Notes: generated by a model from the letters alone, not told the origin. Numbered from the stretch's first letter, positions 44,244-53,528 are shown. The stretch: DNA of 64,000 nucleotides from Rhodanobacter denitrificans (GCF_000230695.2 NC_020541.1:2852001-2916000), one strand, 5' to 3'. Numbers and translations: made by a program.

Positions 44244-44540
44244 ATGGGCATTCTCGATTTCCTGAAGCGCAAGCCCGAAGCCACCGCCAGCGTGGCGCGC
44301 GAGCGCCTGCGCATCATCGTGGCACAGGAGCGCTCCACCCGCGGCGCGCCGGACTACCTGCCGATGATGCGCAACGAGCTGCTCGAGGTGATCAAGAAAT
44401 ACGTCCACGTCGACCTCGAGGCGATCAACATCAACTTCGAGCGCGACAGCGGCCACGAGATCCTCGAACTCTCGGTCACCCTGCCGGAAGGCAAGCCGGC
44501 CGCGAAGAGCGAAACCAAGGGCGAAGCCAAGACCGGCTGA
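44244..44540 (+). CDS. minE: Cell division topological specificity factor MinE
   Basis: A 98-residue protein that stimulates MinD ATPase and drives pole-to-pole oscillation. The N terminus MGILDFLKRK is the membrane-targeting helix, RERLRIIVAQER the MinD-binding segment, and the rest the dimerisation domain. It begins 5 bases after minD and ends before a strong hairpin. The Lys/Glu-rich tail is slightly longer than in E. coli. Confidence 0.95.
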   Translation: MGILDFLKRKPEATASVARERLRIIVAQERSTRGAPDYLPMMRNELLEVIKKYVHVDLEAININFERDSGHEILELSVTLPEGKPAAKSETKGEAKTG

Positions 44541-44568
44541 CAACCGGCCCAGCCGCTGCCGCGCTTCT

Positions 44569-44601
44569 CCGGGCCTGGCGACGCCGTGTCGCCAGGCCCG
44601 G
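44569..44601 (+). terminator. Hairpin ending the minCDE transcript
   Basis: A perfect 14-bp stem, CCGGGCCTGGCGAC and its complement, with a 5-base loop, 28 bases after minE. It lacks a T tract, so it may slow decay or terminate weakly. Confidence 0.6.
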
Positions 44602-44639
44602 CCCCACCCTCGAAGCCATCGCGCCCGCCGCGCACGTCC

Positions 44640-45140
44640 ATGCACTCCGACACTCATTCCGCCTCCGGCGACGACCCGGCCAGCCGCGTACTGCGCCTGG
44701 ACCAGATCGGCTTCGATGCGCCGGCGGCGCTGCTCGGCCGCTTCGGCCTGCAGCTGCGGCGCGTGGCGCCGGGCGCGCCGATCCCCGGCAGCTTCTGGGG
44801 CGAGCGCGAGGCCGGCATCATCGGCAGCACCGTCTACGCCCGCGGCGACACCCCGGTGCATTCGCTGCTGCATGAAGCCGGCCACCTGATCGTGCTGCCG
44901 CCGGAAAGACGTCCAGACGTCCATACCGACGCCACTGACTCGATCGAGGAGGAAGACGCCACCTGCTGCCTGCAGATCGTGCTGGCCGACGAACTGCCCG
45001 GCGTGGGGCGCGAACGCCTGATGGCCGACATGGACGCCTGGGGCTACACGTTCCGGCTCGGCTCAGCGCGCGCCTGGTTCGAGCACGATGCCGGCAACGC
45101 CCGCGACTTCCTCAAGGCACGCGGCCTGCCGCATGCCTGA
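44640..45140 (+). CDS. Predicted HExxH metalloprotein, function unknown
   Basis: A 166-residue cytoplasmic protein with HEAGH at 78-82 preceded by VHSLL and followed by an EEED cluster about 20 residues later. This is a zinc-metallopeptidase pattern with a downstream Glu, similar in spacing to IrrE-like peptidases. Other marks: FGLQLRRVAPGAPIPGSFWG at the start and YTFRLGSARAWF near the end. I do not recognise a named family. It lies downstream of minE after a hairpin, so is probably transcribed on its own. Confidence 0.65.
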   Translation: MHSDTHSASGDDPASRVLRLDQIGFDAPAALLGRFGLQLRRVAPGAPIPGSFWGEREAGIIGSTVYARGDTPVHSLLHEAGHLIVLPPERRPDVHTDATDSIEEEDATCCLQIVLADELPGVGRERLMADMDAWGYTFRLGSARAWFEHDAGNARDFLKARGLPHA

Positions 45141-45181
45141 CGCGCGAACCCTGAACCCGAATCCCGAACCACGGCACCAGG

Positions 45182-45409
45182 CTACTTCGCGTGCCAGTCG
45201 CCGTCGGCACCCTTGCGGTATTTCTTCTTCACCGCTGCCCAGGCGACCTTGTGCGCCGCCTCCTCGCGCGACTCGCTGCCGCGACGATCGTCCTTGTCGG
45301 CGTATTCCTCCCAGGCGCCGTTGAACGCCTCCTTGTAGATTTCCTGCGCGTGCTTCGGCACGTGCTCGCGCACGCTGTCGGGCAGTTCGCTGATGGATGA
45401 ATAAGGCAT
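45182..45409 (-). CDS. chaB: ChaB-family protein
   Basis: A 75-residue protein of the ChaB family: MPYSSISELPDSVREHVPKH at the start, EIYKEAFNGAWEEY, then AHKVAWAAVKKKYRK. It is named for its position next to the cation antiporter ChaA in E. coli, but no chaA is nearby here, and its biochemical role is unsettled. It is convergent with the HExxH gene. Confidence 0.9.
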   Translation of the reverse strand: MPYSSISELPDSVREHVPKHAQEIYKEAFNGAWEEYADKDDRRGSESREEAAHKVAWAAVKKKYRKGADGDWHAK

Positions 45410-45515
45410 GGCGCGGACCCCGCAATGGACGAGTGACGCCTGGCTACCGTGTGCCCCGCATCATCAAGCCTCCGTCAACTCCACGTGGCCGCCGCGACAA
45501 CCGCGACGCTCCCGT

Positions 45516-46106
45516 TCAGCGCCGCGAGACGTGCGCATCGCCCGGCACGTACCAGCGCCAGGGTTGCCCGATCGCGCGCGTGATGCCGATGCGCGTCGTG
45601 ACCACGGGTGCAACCGGTGGCGGCACGCCATCGTCGACGATGCTGAAGCCGCCGGCACCGCCGACCAGGTCGATGCCGTCCTGCGCGCGACCGATGCCCA
45701 TCGCCTGGCACAAGCGCGCCGGCCCGCGGCACAGGTCGCGGTCGCGGCGGCAACCCGGCCGCGCCGCGCGCATCGCGGCCAGCCCGCCCAGCGGCGCCAG
45801 CGCGCGCAGCAACACCGCGACGCCTTCGCCCTCCTCGCCGCAGACCGGGTTGCAGCACCAGTGCATGCCATAGGTGAAGTACACGTAGAGCAGCCCCGGT
45901 GCGCCGAACATCGTCGCATTGCGCGCCGTGCGGCCGCGCCAGGAATGCGCGGCCGGATCCGTCGGCCCGCAGTAGGCCTCGGTTTCCACGATGCGACCGC
46001 AGCGACCGTCCGCATGCAGCAGCACCTTGTTCAGCAGGTCGGGCGCGACCGCGCGCGGATCGCGCCGGTAGAACGCGCGATCCAGCGCCATGGGCCGCTC
46101 AGCCAT
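45516..46106 (-). CDS. DNA-3-methyladenine glycosylase (AAG/Mpg family)
   Basis: A 196-residue base-excision repair glycosylase that removes alkylated and deaminated purines. Family segments: RIVETEAYCGPTDPAAHS with the catalytic Glu, ARNATMFGAPGLLYVYFTYG, GMHWCCNPV, and RGPARLCQAMGI. An internal ATG five codons in (46091) is a possible alternative start. Confidence 0.9.
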   Translation of the reverse strand: MAERPMALDRAFYRRDPRAVAPDLLNKVLLHADGRCGRIVETEAYCGPTDPAAHSWRGRTARNATMFGAPGLLYVYFTYGMHWCCNPVCGEEGEGVAVLLRALAPLGGLAAMRAARPGCRRDRDLCRGPARLCQAMGIGRAQDGIDLVGGAGGFSIVDDGVPPPVAPVVTTRIGITRAIGQPWRWYVPGDAHVSRR

Positions 46107-46169
46107 GCCCGCGCATCCGCGGCGCGGACGCCGCTGCCGGCCTGCGACGGGACGGTAGCGGCGCCACGT

Positions 46170-46631
46170 TCAGCCCGCCGACTTCGGCTGGTAGCTGCCC
46201 ACGTCCGCGCGAAAACCGATCGCCAGGCGGTTCCAGCCGTTGATGGCGATGATCGCCAGGGTGAGGTCGACCATCGACTTGTCGTCGAACTGCGCGTGCA
46301 CCTCCTCGTACAGGGCGTCGGGCAATTCGTTCGTCGACAGCAGGGTGACCGCCTCGGCCCAGGCCAGCGCGGCACGCTCGCGTGCCGAGTAGAACGGCGC
46401 CTCGCGCCACGCCGCCAGCACGTGCAGGCGCTGCTCGGTCTCGCCGGCGGCGCGCGCGTCCTTGCTGTGCATGTCCAGGCAGTACGCGCAGCCGTTGATC
46501 TGCGACACGCGCATCTTCACCAGCTCGATCAGCGAGTGCTCCAGGCCCGAGCCATGCACATACATTTCCAGGCCCAGCATGGCCTTCAGACCCGCCGGCG
46601 CCGCCTTGCCGTACTCGATACGCTTGTTCAT
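46170..46631 (-). CDS. Carboxymuconolactone decarboxylase-family (AhpD-like) protein
   Basis: A 153-residue all-helical protein with the CxxCxxxH redox motif in NGCAYCLDMHSKDAR, near ELVKMRVSQI. This is the AhpD-like subgroup with peroxidase or thiol-oxidoreductase activity rather than a true decarboxylase. It follows the isocitrate-lyase-like gene 38 bases downstream on the same strand, so the two probably form an operon. Confidence 0.88.
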   Translation of the reverse strand: MNKRIEYGKAAPAGLKAMLGLEMYVHGSGLEHSLIELVKMRVSQINGCAYCLDMHSKDARAAGETEQRLHVLAAWREAPFYSARERAALAWAEAVTLLSTNELPDALYEEVHAQFDDKSMVDLTLAIIAINGWNRLAIGFRADVGSYQPKSAG

Positions 46632-46669
46632 TGCAGACTCCTCGATGAAAGAACTGTTTCCTGCGCCGC

Positions 46670-47506
46670 TCAGGCCGGCTCGAACAGCCGCTGCGCGTCC
46701 GCATAGGTGAAAGTCGCCCCCAGGCCGTCGAAGCGGCCGCTCTCCAGCAACGCCGCGGCGGCGCGATCCACCGCCGCCAGCGCCAGCGTGGCGAAACGCG
46801 TGGCCGTGCTGACGCGGGCCACGCCGAGCCGGGCCAGCTCGGCCAGGTCCGGCATGCCGGAACCGGCAGCCACGTTGACCGGGGCGTCGATGGCCTGCAC
46901 CAGCGCGGCCAGCACGGCTGGCTCGCCCAGCCCGATCGGATAGATGCCGTCGGCGCCCGCCGCCAGATAGGCCTGCGCGCGCTGCACGGCATCGGCGAGC
47001 GGCGCGGCCGGGTCGGCCACCTGCTGCATCCAGTGGTCCACCCGCGCGTTGATCACGAGCGGCACGCCGCTCGCCTCGGCCGCTTCGCGTGCGGCGCGGA
47101 TGCGTGCCGCGGCTTCCTCGACCGGGCGCAGCGGACCGTGGCCGGGGCGGCCGTCCTCCAGGTTGATGCCGACCGCGCCGGCGGCGATCACCGCGTGCAC
47201 GGTGGCGGCCACCGCCTCCGGCGTCTCGCCATAGCCGGTCTCGACGTCTGCCGTCACCGGCAGCTCGACCACCCGCGTGATCCGCGCGATCGCCGCCAGT
47301 ACCTCGGCCAGCGGCGCCCGTTCGCCGTCGGCGTAGCCGAGCGACCAGGCCACGCCGGCACTGGTGGTGGCGACCGCCGCGAAGCCGCGCCGCGCGAACA
47401 GCCGTGCGCTGCCCGCATCCCAGGCGTTCGGCAGCAGCAGGATCGCGCGGCGATCGTGCATCTGGCGGAACGCCCGTGCCTTGTCGACCTGGCTCTGCCT
47501 GTCCAT
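46670..47506 (-). CDS. Isocitrate lyase/PEP mutase-superfamily protein
   Basis: A 278-residue TIM-barrel enzyme of the PEP mutase/isocitrate lyase superfamily: LLPNAWDAGSARLFARRGF, TSAGVAWSLGY, TADVETGYG with metal-binding Asp/Glu, and GINLEDG. It lacks the lyase KKCGH motif, so it is of the carboxyvinyl-carboxyphosphonate/oxaloacetate-hydrolase-like type. The precise reaction is unknown. Start at 47506. Confidence 0.85.
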   Translation of the reverse strand: MDRQSQVDKARAFRQMHDRRAILLLPNAWDAGSARLFARRGFAAVATTSAGVAWSLGYADGERAPLAEVLAAIARITRVVELPVTADVETGYGETPEAVAATVHAVIAAGAVGINLEDGRPGHGPLRPVEEAAARIRAAREAAEASGVPLVINARVDHWMQQVADPAAPLADAVQRAQAYLAAGADGIYPIGLGEPAVLAALVQAIDAPVNVAAGSGMPDLAELARLGVARVSTATRFATLALAAVDRAAAALLESGRFDGLGATFTYADAQRLFEPA

Positions 47507-47639
47507 GCTCGTGCTGTCCACCCGCGGCGATGTCGAAACGCACAGGGTACGCCTGCGCGCCTCTCCCGGCACTGGCCCGACGCACCGGCGCGGCCTAGAG
47601 TGGCTTGCGCCAACCCCGAACGCATCGCTGGAGGGCACC

Positions 47640-48782
47640 ATGGCCGCACGCCGGCTGGTATTGCTGTTCGATGGCACCTGGAACAAGCCCGAGTCGAACA
47701 CCAACGTGGAACGCCTGCGCCGGCTGATCGCGGCACGCGATGCCGCCGGCGCCCGACAGTTGGTCAACTACATCCCGGGCGTGGGCGTGAAGCGCGGCAT
47801 CGCCCATCTGCTCGGCGGCGCGTTCGGCTACGGCCTGTCCGACCACGTGCTCGATGGCTATCGCTGGTTGTGCGAGACCTGGCAGCCCGGCGACCTCCTC
47901 TACCTGTTCGGCTTCAGCCGCGGCGCCTATACCGCGCGCAGCCTCGGCGGGCTGATCCGCAAGTGCGGCCTGCTCCGCTGCGACGCCCACGCCAGCGTGG
48001 CCAGGCCCGACGCTGCGGCTGCCTACGCGTTCTATCGCGACACCGGCAGCAAGCCCGACGACCCGATCGCGGTGGAATTTCGCGCCAGCCATTCGATCGT
48101 GATCGACATCCACTTCATCGGCGTGTGGGACACCGTCGGTTCGCTCGGCATCCCCGGTACCGCCTCGTGGTTTCCCTACGCGCGCAAGCGCTATCAGTTC
48201 CACGACACCGAACTCAGCAAGATCGTGAAGTACGCCTACCAGGCGCTGGCGCTGGATGAGCACCGCGCCGACTTCGCGCCCACGGTATGGACGCGCAACC
48301 CGTACACGGTGAAGCCCGGCGAGACGCTGACCTCGAAGAAGCGCGAGCAGATCGAGATCGAACAGCGCTGGTTCATCGGCGCGCACGCCGACGTCGGCGG
48401 CGGCAACGCGCGCGACGGTGCCGGCCGCCGGCCCGACCCGCTGCCCGACCTGCCGCTGGCGTGGCTGCAGCGCAAGGCGATCGATACCGGCCTTGCCTGC
48501 AGCGAACGGCTGCTGCCGCCGGTCGATGCCGACCGTGGCGTGCCGCGCAATTCGTACCGGGAGTTCATGGACGGCATCTACAAGGAGTTCAAGCCGCCGT
48601 TCGACCGCCGGCTCGGTGCCGGCGTCAACGAGAAGGTGGACGACTCGGTATGGCAGCGCTGGCTCGCCGACGCCAGCTACCGCCCGCCGTCGCTGGTGCG
48701 GGCGCTGGCCGAGGCCAGCGTGTTGATGTCGGCGGATTCGGTGGTGCGCGCCGCCACGCCCGCGCCGGCCCCGCCCGCCTGA
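47640..48782 (+). CDS. DUF2235 alpha/beta hydrolase
   Basis: A 380-residue protein with the DUF2235 layout: RLVLLFDGTWNKPESNTNV at the N terminus, the nucleophile motif GFSRGAYTAR (Ser93), HFIGVWDTVGSLG with an Asp, and WFIGAHADVGGG with the likely catalytic His. The family includes phospholipases delivered by type VI secretion (Tle1-like) and stand-alone cytoplasmic hydrolases. No immunity, VgrG or PAAR gene is adjacent, so a housekeeping lipase is equally likely. It is divergent from the PEP-mutase-like gene. Confidence 0.85.
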   Translation: MAARRLVLLFDGTWNKPESNTNVERLRRLIAARDAAGARQLVNYIPGVGVKRGIAHLLGGAFGYGLSDHVLDGYRWLCETWQPGDLLYLFGFSRGAYTARSLGGLIRKCGLLRCDAHASVARPDAAAAYAFYRDTGSKPDDPIAVEFRASHSIVIDIHFIGVWDTVGSLGIPGTASWFPYARKRYQFHDTELSKIVKYAYQALALDEHRADFAPTVWTRNPYTVKPGETLTSKKREQIEIEQRWFIGAHADVGGGNARDGAGRRPDPLPDLPLAWLQRKAIDTGLACSERLLPPVDADRGVPRNSYREFMDGIYKEFKPPFDRRLGAGVNEKVDDSVWQRWLADASYRPPSLVRALAEASVLMSADSVVRAATPAPAPPA

Positions 48783-48817
48783 CGCCCCGTCCGGCCCGGC
48801 TCGATCCGGCCGCCGTG

Positions 48818-50083
48818 TCAGCGCGGCTCGGCGATCTCCGCCTGCATCGCCGCCGTGCCGGCATCGGCCAGCGGCAGTTCCAGCGGCCGGCGCGTGAGGC
48901 GGTGATACCACCACCACGCCAGTACGCCGGCCACGGTCAGCGCCGAGGCGCCCAGCGCCAGTGGCAGCATGCCCCTGGACAGCAGCGGCGACATCACCCC
49001 GGCCACGAAACTGCACAGCAGCAGGCTGGCGAACGCCTGCACCGAGGAAATCCCGCCGCGATGATGCGGGAAGCGGTCCAGCAGCAGCAGGGTGAGGGTC
49101 GGGAACGCCAGCTGCACGCCGATGCCGTGCAGGATCAGCGGCAGCATCGACCAAGGCAGCCGCGGCGCGGGGAGCAGCAGCGCGAGCAGCAAATGCGCCG
49201 CGCACGCCAGCAACATCACCGCATAGCCCAGGCTCACCGTGGAGTTCGCGCTGTGCCGCCCGGCCATCCGCCCGGACAGCCAGGCGCCACCGATCAGGCC
49301 GCTGACCACCGGCAGGAACAGCCACGGAAAACCCTGCGCCGACAATTGCAGCAGCTCGCGCACGATGCGCGGTGCCGAGGCGATGTACAGGAACAGCCCG
49401 GCGAAGTTCACCGAGCTGGAAACCAGCAGCGGCCAGAACAGCCGGTCGCGGCCGAACGACCGGTAGCCCGCCAGCAGCGGCCGTGGCGCAAACCGCGTGC
49501 GCCGCGCCGGCGGGTGGGTCTCGTCCAGGAACAGCTGCAGCGCCAGCGCCAGCAGCACGGTGAACCCGGCCAGCAGCCAGAAGATGCCATGCCAGCCGCC
49601 CAGCGGCAGCAGCAGCGCGCCGACCATCGGCGCGATCACCGGCGCCACCCCGAAGATCATCATCACCTGCGACATCAGCCGTTGCGCGGCCGGCCCTTCC
49701 AGGCTGTCGCGGACCACCGCCCGGCCCACCACCAACCCGGCGCCGGCGCACATGCCCTGCAGGCCGCGGCAGGCCAGCAGCATCGCGAACGAGGTGGACA
49801 TCGCCGCACCCACCGACGCCAGCGCATACACCAGCAGGCCGGCGACGACCACCGGCTTGCGCCCGACCGCATCGGAAATCGCGCCGTGGAACAGGCTCAT
49901 CGCGGCATAGGTGACCAGGTACACGCTGATCAGCTGCTGCAGCGGCGCGGCATCCACGCCGAAGTGCGCGCCGACCAGCGGGAACGCCGGAAACACCGCA
50001 TCGATCGAGAACGGCCCGATCATCGACAGCGCGGCCAGCAGCCACGGCAGGCTGCGGCGCACGGGACGGTGGGCTGGGTTCAT
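48818..50083 (-). CDS. Bcr/CflA-type multidrug efflux MFS transporter
   Basis: A 421-residue major-facilitator protein with 12 membrane helices. It starts with SLPWLLAALSMIGPFSIDAVFPAFP and has the loop 2-3 motif GAISDAVGRKPVVVAG, features of the Bcr/CflA drug-exporter subfamily, and motif C (GVAPVIAPMVGALL). It exports chloramphenicol, bicyclomycin or related compounds in homologues. It is divergent from the fluoride riboswitch and crcB. Confidence 0.88.
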   Translation of the reverse strand: MNPAHRPVRRSLPWLLAALSMIGPFSIDAVFPAFPLVGAHFGVDAAPLQQLISVYLVTYAAMSLFHGAISDAVGRKPVVVAGLLVYALASVGAAMSTSFAMLLACRGLQGMCAGAGLVVGRAVVRDSLEGPAAQRLMSQVMMIFGVAPVIAPMVGALLLPLGGWHGIFWLLAGFTVLLALALQLFLDETHPPARRTRFAPRPLLAGYRSFGRDRLFWPLLVSSSVNFAGLFLYIASAPRIVRELLQLSAQGFPWLFLPVVSGLIGGAWLSGRMAGRHSANSTVSLGYAVMLLACAAHLLLALLLPAPRLPWSMLPLILHGIGVQLAFPTLTLLLLDRFPHHRGGISSVQAFASLLLCSFVAGVMSPLLSRGMLPLALGASALTVAGVLAWWWYHRLTRRPLELPLADAGTAAMQAEIAEPR

Positions 50084-50164
50084 GGCAACACGGGCATCGA
50101 CGGGTCGCGCAGTATAGACGTCCGCGCTTGACGACGGGGCCGCCGGATCGACTAGGATGCCCCA

Positions 50165-50257
50165 CCGGGAGATGGCATGCCTCCCGTTCCGGAGCCCTCG
50201 GGCACCTCGGGACAAACCGCTTCCCGCGATCCCGCGTCGAAGCTGATGATGCCTGCA
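50165..50257 (+). ncRNA. Fluoride riboswitch (crcB motif)
   Basis: The conserved parts appear in order: GGGAGATGGCATGCCTCCC at 50167-50185, AAACCGC at 50214-50220 and GCTGATGATGCCTGCACC at 50242-50259. They match the crcB RNA consensus (GGxGATGGxxTxCxCC, pseudoknot pairing, CTGATGxxxCC). It precedes crcB by about 75 bases. Fluoride binding would switch on expression of the exporter. Confidence 0.93.
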
Positions 50258-50330
50258 CCCCGGTTTCCGGCGGCGCAGGCGTGCCTGCCGCCGCGACAAC
50301 CGGACACATTCACTGTCAGGAGGCGCGCAC

Positions 50331-50717
50331 GTGGGCTTGAACGGATTTGTGGCAATCGGCATCGGTGGCGCCCTGGGCTGCTGGCTGCGCTGGGGACTGG
50401 GCGTGCTGCTCAACCCCGTCTTCCCCACCTTGCCGCTGGGCACGCTGGCGGCGAACCTCGTCGGCGGCCTGCTGATGGGCTGCGTGATGGGCCTGTTCGA
50501 CCACTTCCAGGCGCTGTCGCCGGCGCTGCGGCTGTTCGTGTTCACCGGCTTCCTCGGCGGGCTGACCACGTTCTCCACCTTCTCGGCCGAGTCCGCCACG
50601 CTGCTGCTGCGCCAGCAATACCTGTGGTTCAGCGGCCACGTGGCCGTGCACGTGGCCGGCTCGCTGGCGATGACCGTGCTCGGCATCGCCCTCACCCGCA
50701 GCCTGTTGCGCCACTGA
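50331..50717 (+). CDS. crcB: Fluoride channel CrcB/FluC
   Basis: A 128-residue inner-membrane fluoride channel with four helices: GGALGCWLRWGLG, GTLAANLVGGLLMG and the ion-pore strip FTGFLGGLTTFSTFS, all family signatures. It works as an antiparallel dimer. It starts at GTG with AGGAGG 7 bases before. The fluoride riboswitch lies upstream and a DUF190 gene follows, a common pairing. Confidence 0.95.
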   Translation: MGLNGFVAIGIGGALGCWLRWGLGVLLNPVFPTLPLGTLAANLVGGLLMGCVMGLFDHFQALSPALRLFVFTGFLGGLTTFSTFSAESATLLLRQQYLWFSGHVAVHVAGSLAMTVLGIALTRSLLRH

Positions 50718-50731
50718 ACCGGGAGCACCGC

Positions 50732-51070
50732 ATGAACCAGGAGACCCTGCAGCACGGCGTGCACCTGTACTTCTACTGCCACTCGCGCACGAAGCACGAC
50801 GGCATGCTGCTGTCCGAGTGGCTGCTGGAACAGGCCAGGGCGCATGGCCTGGGCGGCGGCTCCGTGTTCCGCGCGATCGCCGGCTTCGGCCGGCATGGCG
50901 TGCTGCACGAGGAGCAGTTCTTCGAGCTGGCCGACGACCTGCCGGTCAGGGTCGAGTTCCTGCTGCGCGAGGAACAGGCCGAGTTGCTGCTGCAGCTGGT
51001 GCGCGGCGCCGGCGTCGACGCGACGTATGCGCTTTCGCCGGCAAACTTTGCCCTGCTCGGCGGTGGTTGA
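50732..51070 (+). CDS. DUF190 protein
   Basis: A 112-residue ferredoxin-like (CutA/PII-like) protein: GVHLYFYCHSRTKHDGMLLS, GGGSVFRAIAGFGRHGVLHEE and the ending VEFLLREEQAELLL. DUF190 genes are frequent partners of crcB and may regulate the channel, but this is unproven. It starts 14 bases after crcB in the same riboswitch-controlled transcript. GGGAGC precedes the ATG. Confidence 0.9.
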   Translation: MNQETLQHGVHLYFYCHSRTKHDGMLLSEWLLEQARAHGLGGGSVFRAIAGFGRHGVLHEEQFFELADDLPVRVEFLLREEQAELLLQLVRGAGVDATYALSPANFALLGGG

Positions 51071-51102
51071 CCGCCACGATTCCACAAACCGCGAGACGAC
51101 GC

Positions 51103-52221
51103 ATGAGCCAGGACGACCTGAAGAATCGTGCCAGCGAACTGCTCGAACAGGCCGGCATCCGCATCGACGGCGATGCCCCGACCGACCTGCGCGTGCACGA
51201 CGAACGCCTGTACGCACGCGTGTTCGCGCACGGCTCGCTGGGCCTGGGCGAGGCCTACATGGACGGCTGGTGGGACGCCGACGACCTGCCCGCGCTGTTC
51301 ACCCGCCTGCTCACCGCCGGACTGGACCAGGAACTGCGCACGCTCGACACCCTGCTCGCCCACCTCAAGGCGCGCTTCGTCAACCTGCAGCGCGGCGAGC
51401 GCGCGTTCGAGATCGGCAAGGCGCACTACGACCTCGGCAACGACCTGTTCCACGCCATGCTGGGCAAGCGCCTGGTGTACTCCTGCGGCTACTGGGCCAA
51501 GGCCGACAACCTCGACGACGCGCAGGCAGCCAAGCTCGACCTGGTCTGCCGCAAGCTGCAGCTGAAGACCGGCCAGCGCGTGCTCGACATCGGCTGCGGC
51601 TGGGGCGAGGCGCTCAAGTACGCGGCCGAGCGCTACGGCGTGGAGGGCGTCGGCATCACCGTGTCGCAGCAGCAGGCCGACTACGCGCGCGAGCTGTGCG
51701 CCGGATTGCCGATCGAGATCCGCCTGCAGGACTACCACGAGGTCAACGAACGGTTCGACGCGGTGTTCTCGATCGGCATGTTCGAGCACGTCGGCGGCAG
51801 GAACTACCGCGCCTACTTCGAGACCGTGCGCCGCTGCCTGAAGAATGAAGGCCTCTCGCTGCTGCACTGCATCGGCAGCAACGGCGCGCCGGCGCAACCG
51901 GACCCGTGGATCGAGAAATACATCTTCCCCAATTCGATGATCCCCGCCGCCAGCCAGGTCACCGCCGCCCTGGAGGACCTGTTCGTGGTCGAGGACTGGC
52001 ACAACTTCGGCGCCGACTACGACCGCACGCTCACCGCCTGGCGCGCCAACATCGAAGCCGCCTGGCCCAGCCTGCCGGCCAGCTACGACGAACGCTTCCG
52101 GCGCATGTGGCGCTACTACCTCGCCGCCTCCGCCGCCGTATTCCGCTGCCGCCGCGACCAGCTGTGGCAACTGGTGCTTAGCCCGCGCGGCGTGCCGGGT
52201 GGCTATCGCGTGCCGCGCTGA
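51103..52221 (+). CDS. cfa: Cyclopropane-fatty-acyl-phospholipid synthase
   Basis: A 372-residue SAM-dependent enzyme that converts unsaturated acyl chains of membrane lipids to cyclopropanes. Visible: GSLGLGEAYMDGWWDADD, HYDLGNDLFHAMLG, YSCGYW, SAM motif VLDIGCGWGEALKY, and FEHVGGRNY with the bicarbonate-site residues. Length equals that of E. coli Cfa. It follows DUF190 by 32 bases and may read through from it. Confidence 0.93.
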   Translation: MSQDDLKNRASELLEQAGIRIDGDAPTDLRVHDERLYARVFAHGSLGLGEAYMDGWWDADDLPALFTRLLTAGLDQELRTLDTLLAHLKARFVNLQRGERAFEIGKAHYDLGNDLFHAMLGKRLVYSCGYWAKADNLDDAQAAKLDLVCRKLQLKTGQRVLDIGCGWGEALKYAAERYGVEGVGITVSQQQADYARELCAGLPIEIRLQDYHEVNERFDAVFSIGMFEHVGGRNYRAYFETVRRCLKNEGLSLLHCIGSNGAPAQPDPWIEKYIFPNSMIPAASQVTAALEDLFVVEDWHNFGADYDRTLTAWRANIEAAWPSLPASYDERFRRMWRYYLAASAAVFRCRRDQLWQLVLSPRGVPGGYRVPR

Positions 52222-52365
52222 TCGGCACGCACGGTTGCCCGTGGGTGCGCTATGACGAAGAAACCCTCACGCGGCCGGATCCCGGTCCTATCCGAACGGC
52301 GGCCGCATGGGAGAGTTCCTACGCTTTAGTGGACACCCTGAACTACCACTTCAGGAGTCCTCACT

Positions 52366-52722
52366 ATGCCCAAACCAGGTCCGCGAACCACCTACCGATA
52401 TACCGATGATTTCAAGGCGACAGCCGTCCGTTTGAGCCAGTTGCCCGGGGTCGCGGTGCAGGATGTTGCCGAGTCGCTTTACATCCATCCGTTCATGTTG
52501 TCTCGTTGGCGCAAACAGGCGCGCGAGGGTGTGATCATGACGAAGGGTGTCGCGGTGGATAAGGCGGTGGCAGCCGAGCTCAAGGAGCTGCGCCGCGTGA
52601 AGAAGGCCTACGAGCAGTTGAAGGTCGAGCATGACCTTTTAAAAAAAGCGATCGCGTTCACTTCCGGTCAAAAGGCGAGATCTTCGCGTTCATCCAACAG
52701 CAGCAGGAGTTCCACTCCGTGA
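52366..52722 (+). CDS. IS3-family transposase OrfA
   Basis: A 118-residue protein with an N-terminal HTH ([35 protein letters not shown]) and a leucine-zipper region ([21 protein letters not shown]). It binds the element's ends. After the A7 run its own frame continues into Ser/Arg filler, as expected where a -1 shift produces the active OrfAB fusion. Confidence 0.92.
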   Translation: MPKPGPRTTYRYTDDFKATAVRLSQLPGVAVQDVAESLYIHPFMLSRWRKQAREGVIMTKGVAVDKAVAAELKELRRVKKAYEQLKVEHDLLKKAIAFTSGQKARSSRSSNSSRSSTP

Positions 52723-53528
52723 GGTTGTTGTGTCGACTGTATGGCGTCAGCGCGAGCGGGTTCTATGCGTGGCGCGATCGTCCGGCCAGTTCACGGAGCC
52801 AGGAGGACGCGCGTCTGCTCGGGAAGATTCGCCAGATCCATGACGACAGCCGACAAACCTATGGCAGCCCCCGCGTGCATACGGGACTGCAAGGCGAGGG
52901 CGAGTCGGTCGGACGCCGCCGGGTCGAGCGTTTGATGCGGGACAACGCGGTGCGGGGGTGCTCGGCCGACCTGTATCGACGCTGCCCGGGCGTGGATCGT
53001 TTCTTCTCCAGTGTCGACAACCAGGTTCATGAGTTGACCGTGGATCGAACCGATCAGGTGTGGGTGACGGACGTGACCTACCTGAAAGTGTCGGGCACGT
53101 GGCGCTACCTGGCCACGGTCATGGACCGCTACTCGCGGCGACTGCTGGGGTGGTCGCTGGGCTCGGACCGAACTGCTCGCCTCACGCGTCGGGCGCTGGC
53201 CGCCGCCCTGCGCCAACGCAAGCCCCCAGCCGGCACGCTGCTGCACAGTGATCGCGGCGTGGAGTTTCTGGCCAGCGATTTCAAGCAGGCGCTGGCCAGC
53301 GCCGGGTTGGTGCAGAGCGTGAACCGCCCGCATCGCATGACCGACAACGCGCACATGGAATCGTGGAACAAATCCATGAAGTCCGACATGTACCACCGCC
53401 AGAACTTCACCAGCGAACACACGCTCCGAGCTGCCGTGCGCAGCTACATCGATTTCTACAACAGCAAGCGCTTACACTCGGCACTTGGCTATCGCTCTCC
53501 CATCGAGTTCGAAGCCTTGGCTGCCTAA
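52719..53528 (+). CDS. IS3-family transposase OrfB (DDE integrase)
   Basis: A 269-residue catalytic part: the HTH_21 region ([21 protein letters not shown]) and the rve integrase core with the DDE residues in [18 protein letters not shown] and the Glu of [18 protein letters not shown] MESWNKS, ending [16 protein letters not shown]. As a free frame it begins at GTG 52719, overlapping the OrfA stop. The conserved sequence continues upstream in this frame to the A7 run, so the real product is an OrfAB fusion made by -1 frameshift. Confidence 0.93.
   Translation: MRLLCRLYGVSASGFYAWRDRPASSRSQEDARLLGKIRQIHDDSRQTYGSPRVHTGLQGEGESVGRRRVERLMRDNAVRGCSADLYRRCPGVDRFFSSVDNQVHELTVDRTDQVWVTDVTYLKVSGTWRYLATVMDRYSRRLLGWSLGSDRTARLTRRALAAALRQRKPPAGTLLHSDRGVEFLASDFKQALASAGLVQSVNRPHRMTDNAHMESWNKSMKSDMYHRQNFTSEHTLRAAVRSYIDFYNSKRLHSALGYRSPIEFEALAA

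Noticed and set aside
45141..45181. Short direct repeats (gaaccc/gaatccc) between two convergent genes
   Set aside because: Too short and irregular to be called a repeat element.
47640..48782. T6SS phospholipase effector Tle1
   Set aside because: DUF2235 also covers stand-alone hydrolases; no immunity or delivery gene is adjacent, so only the family is claimed.
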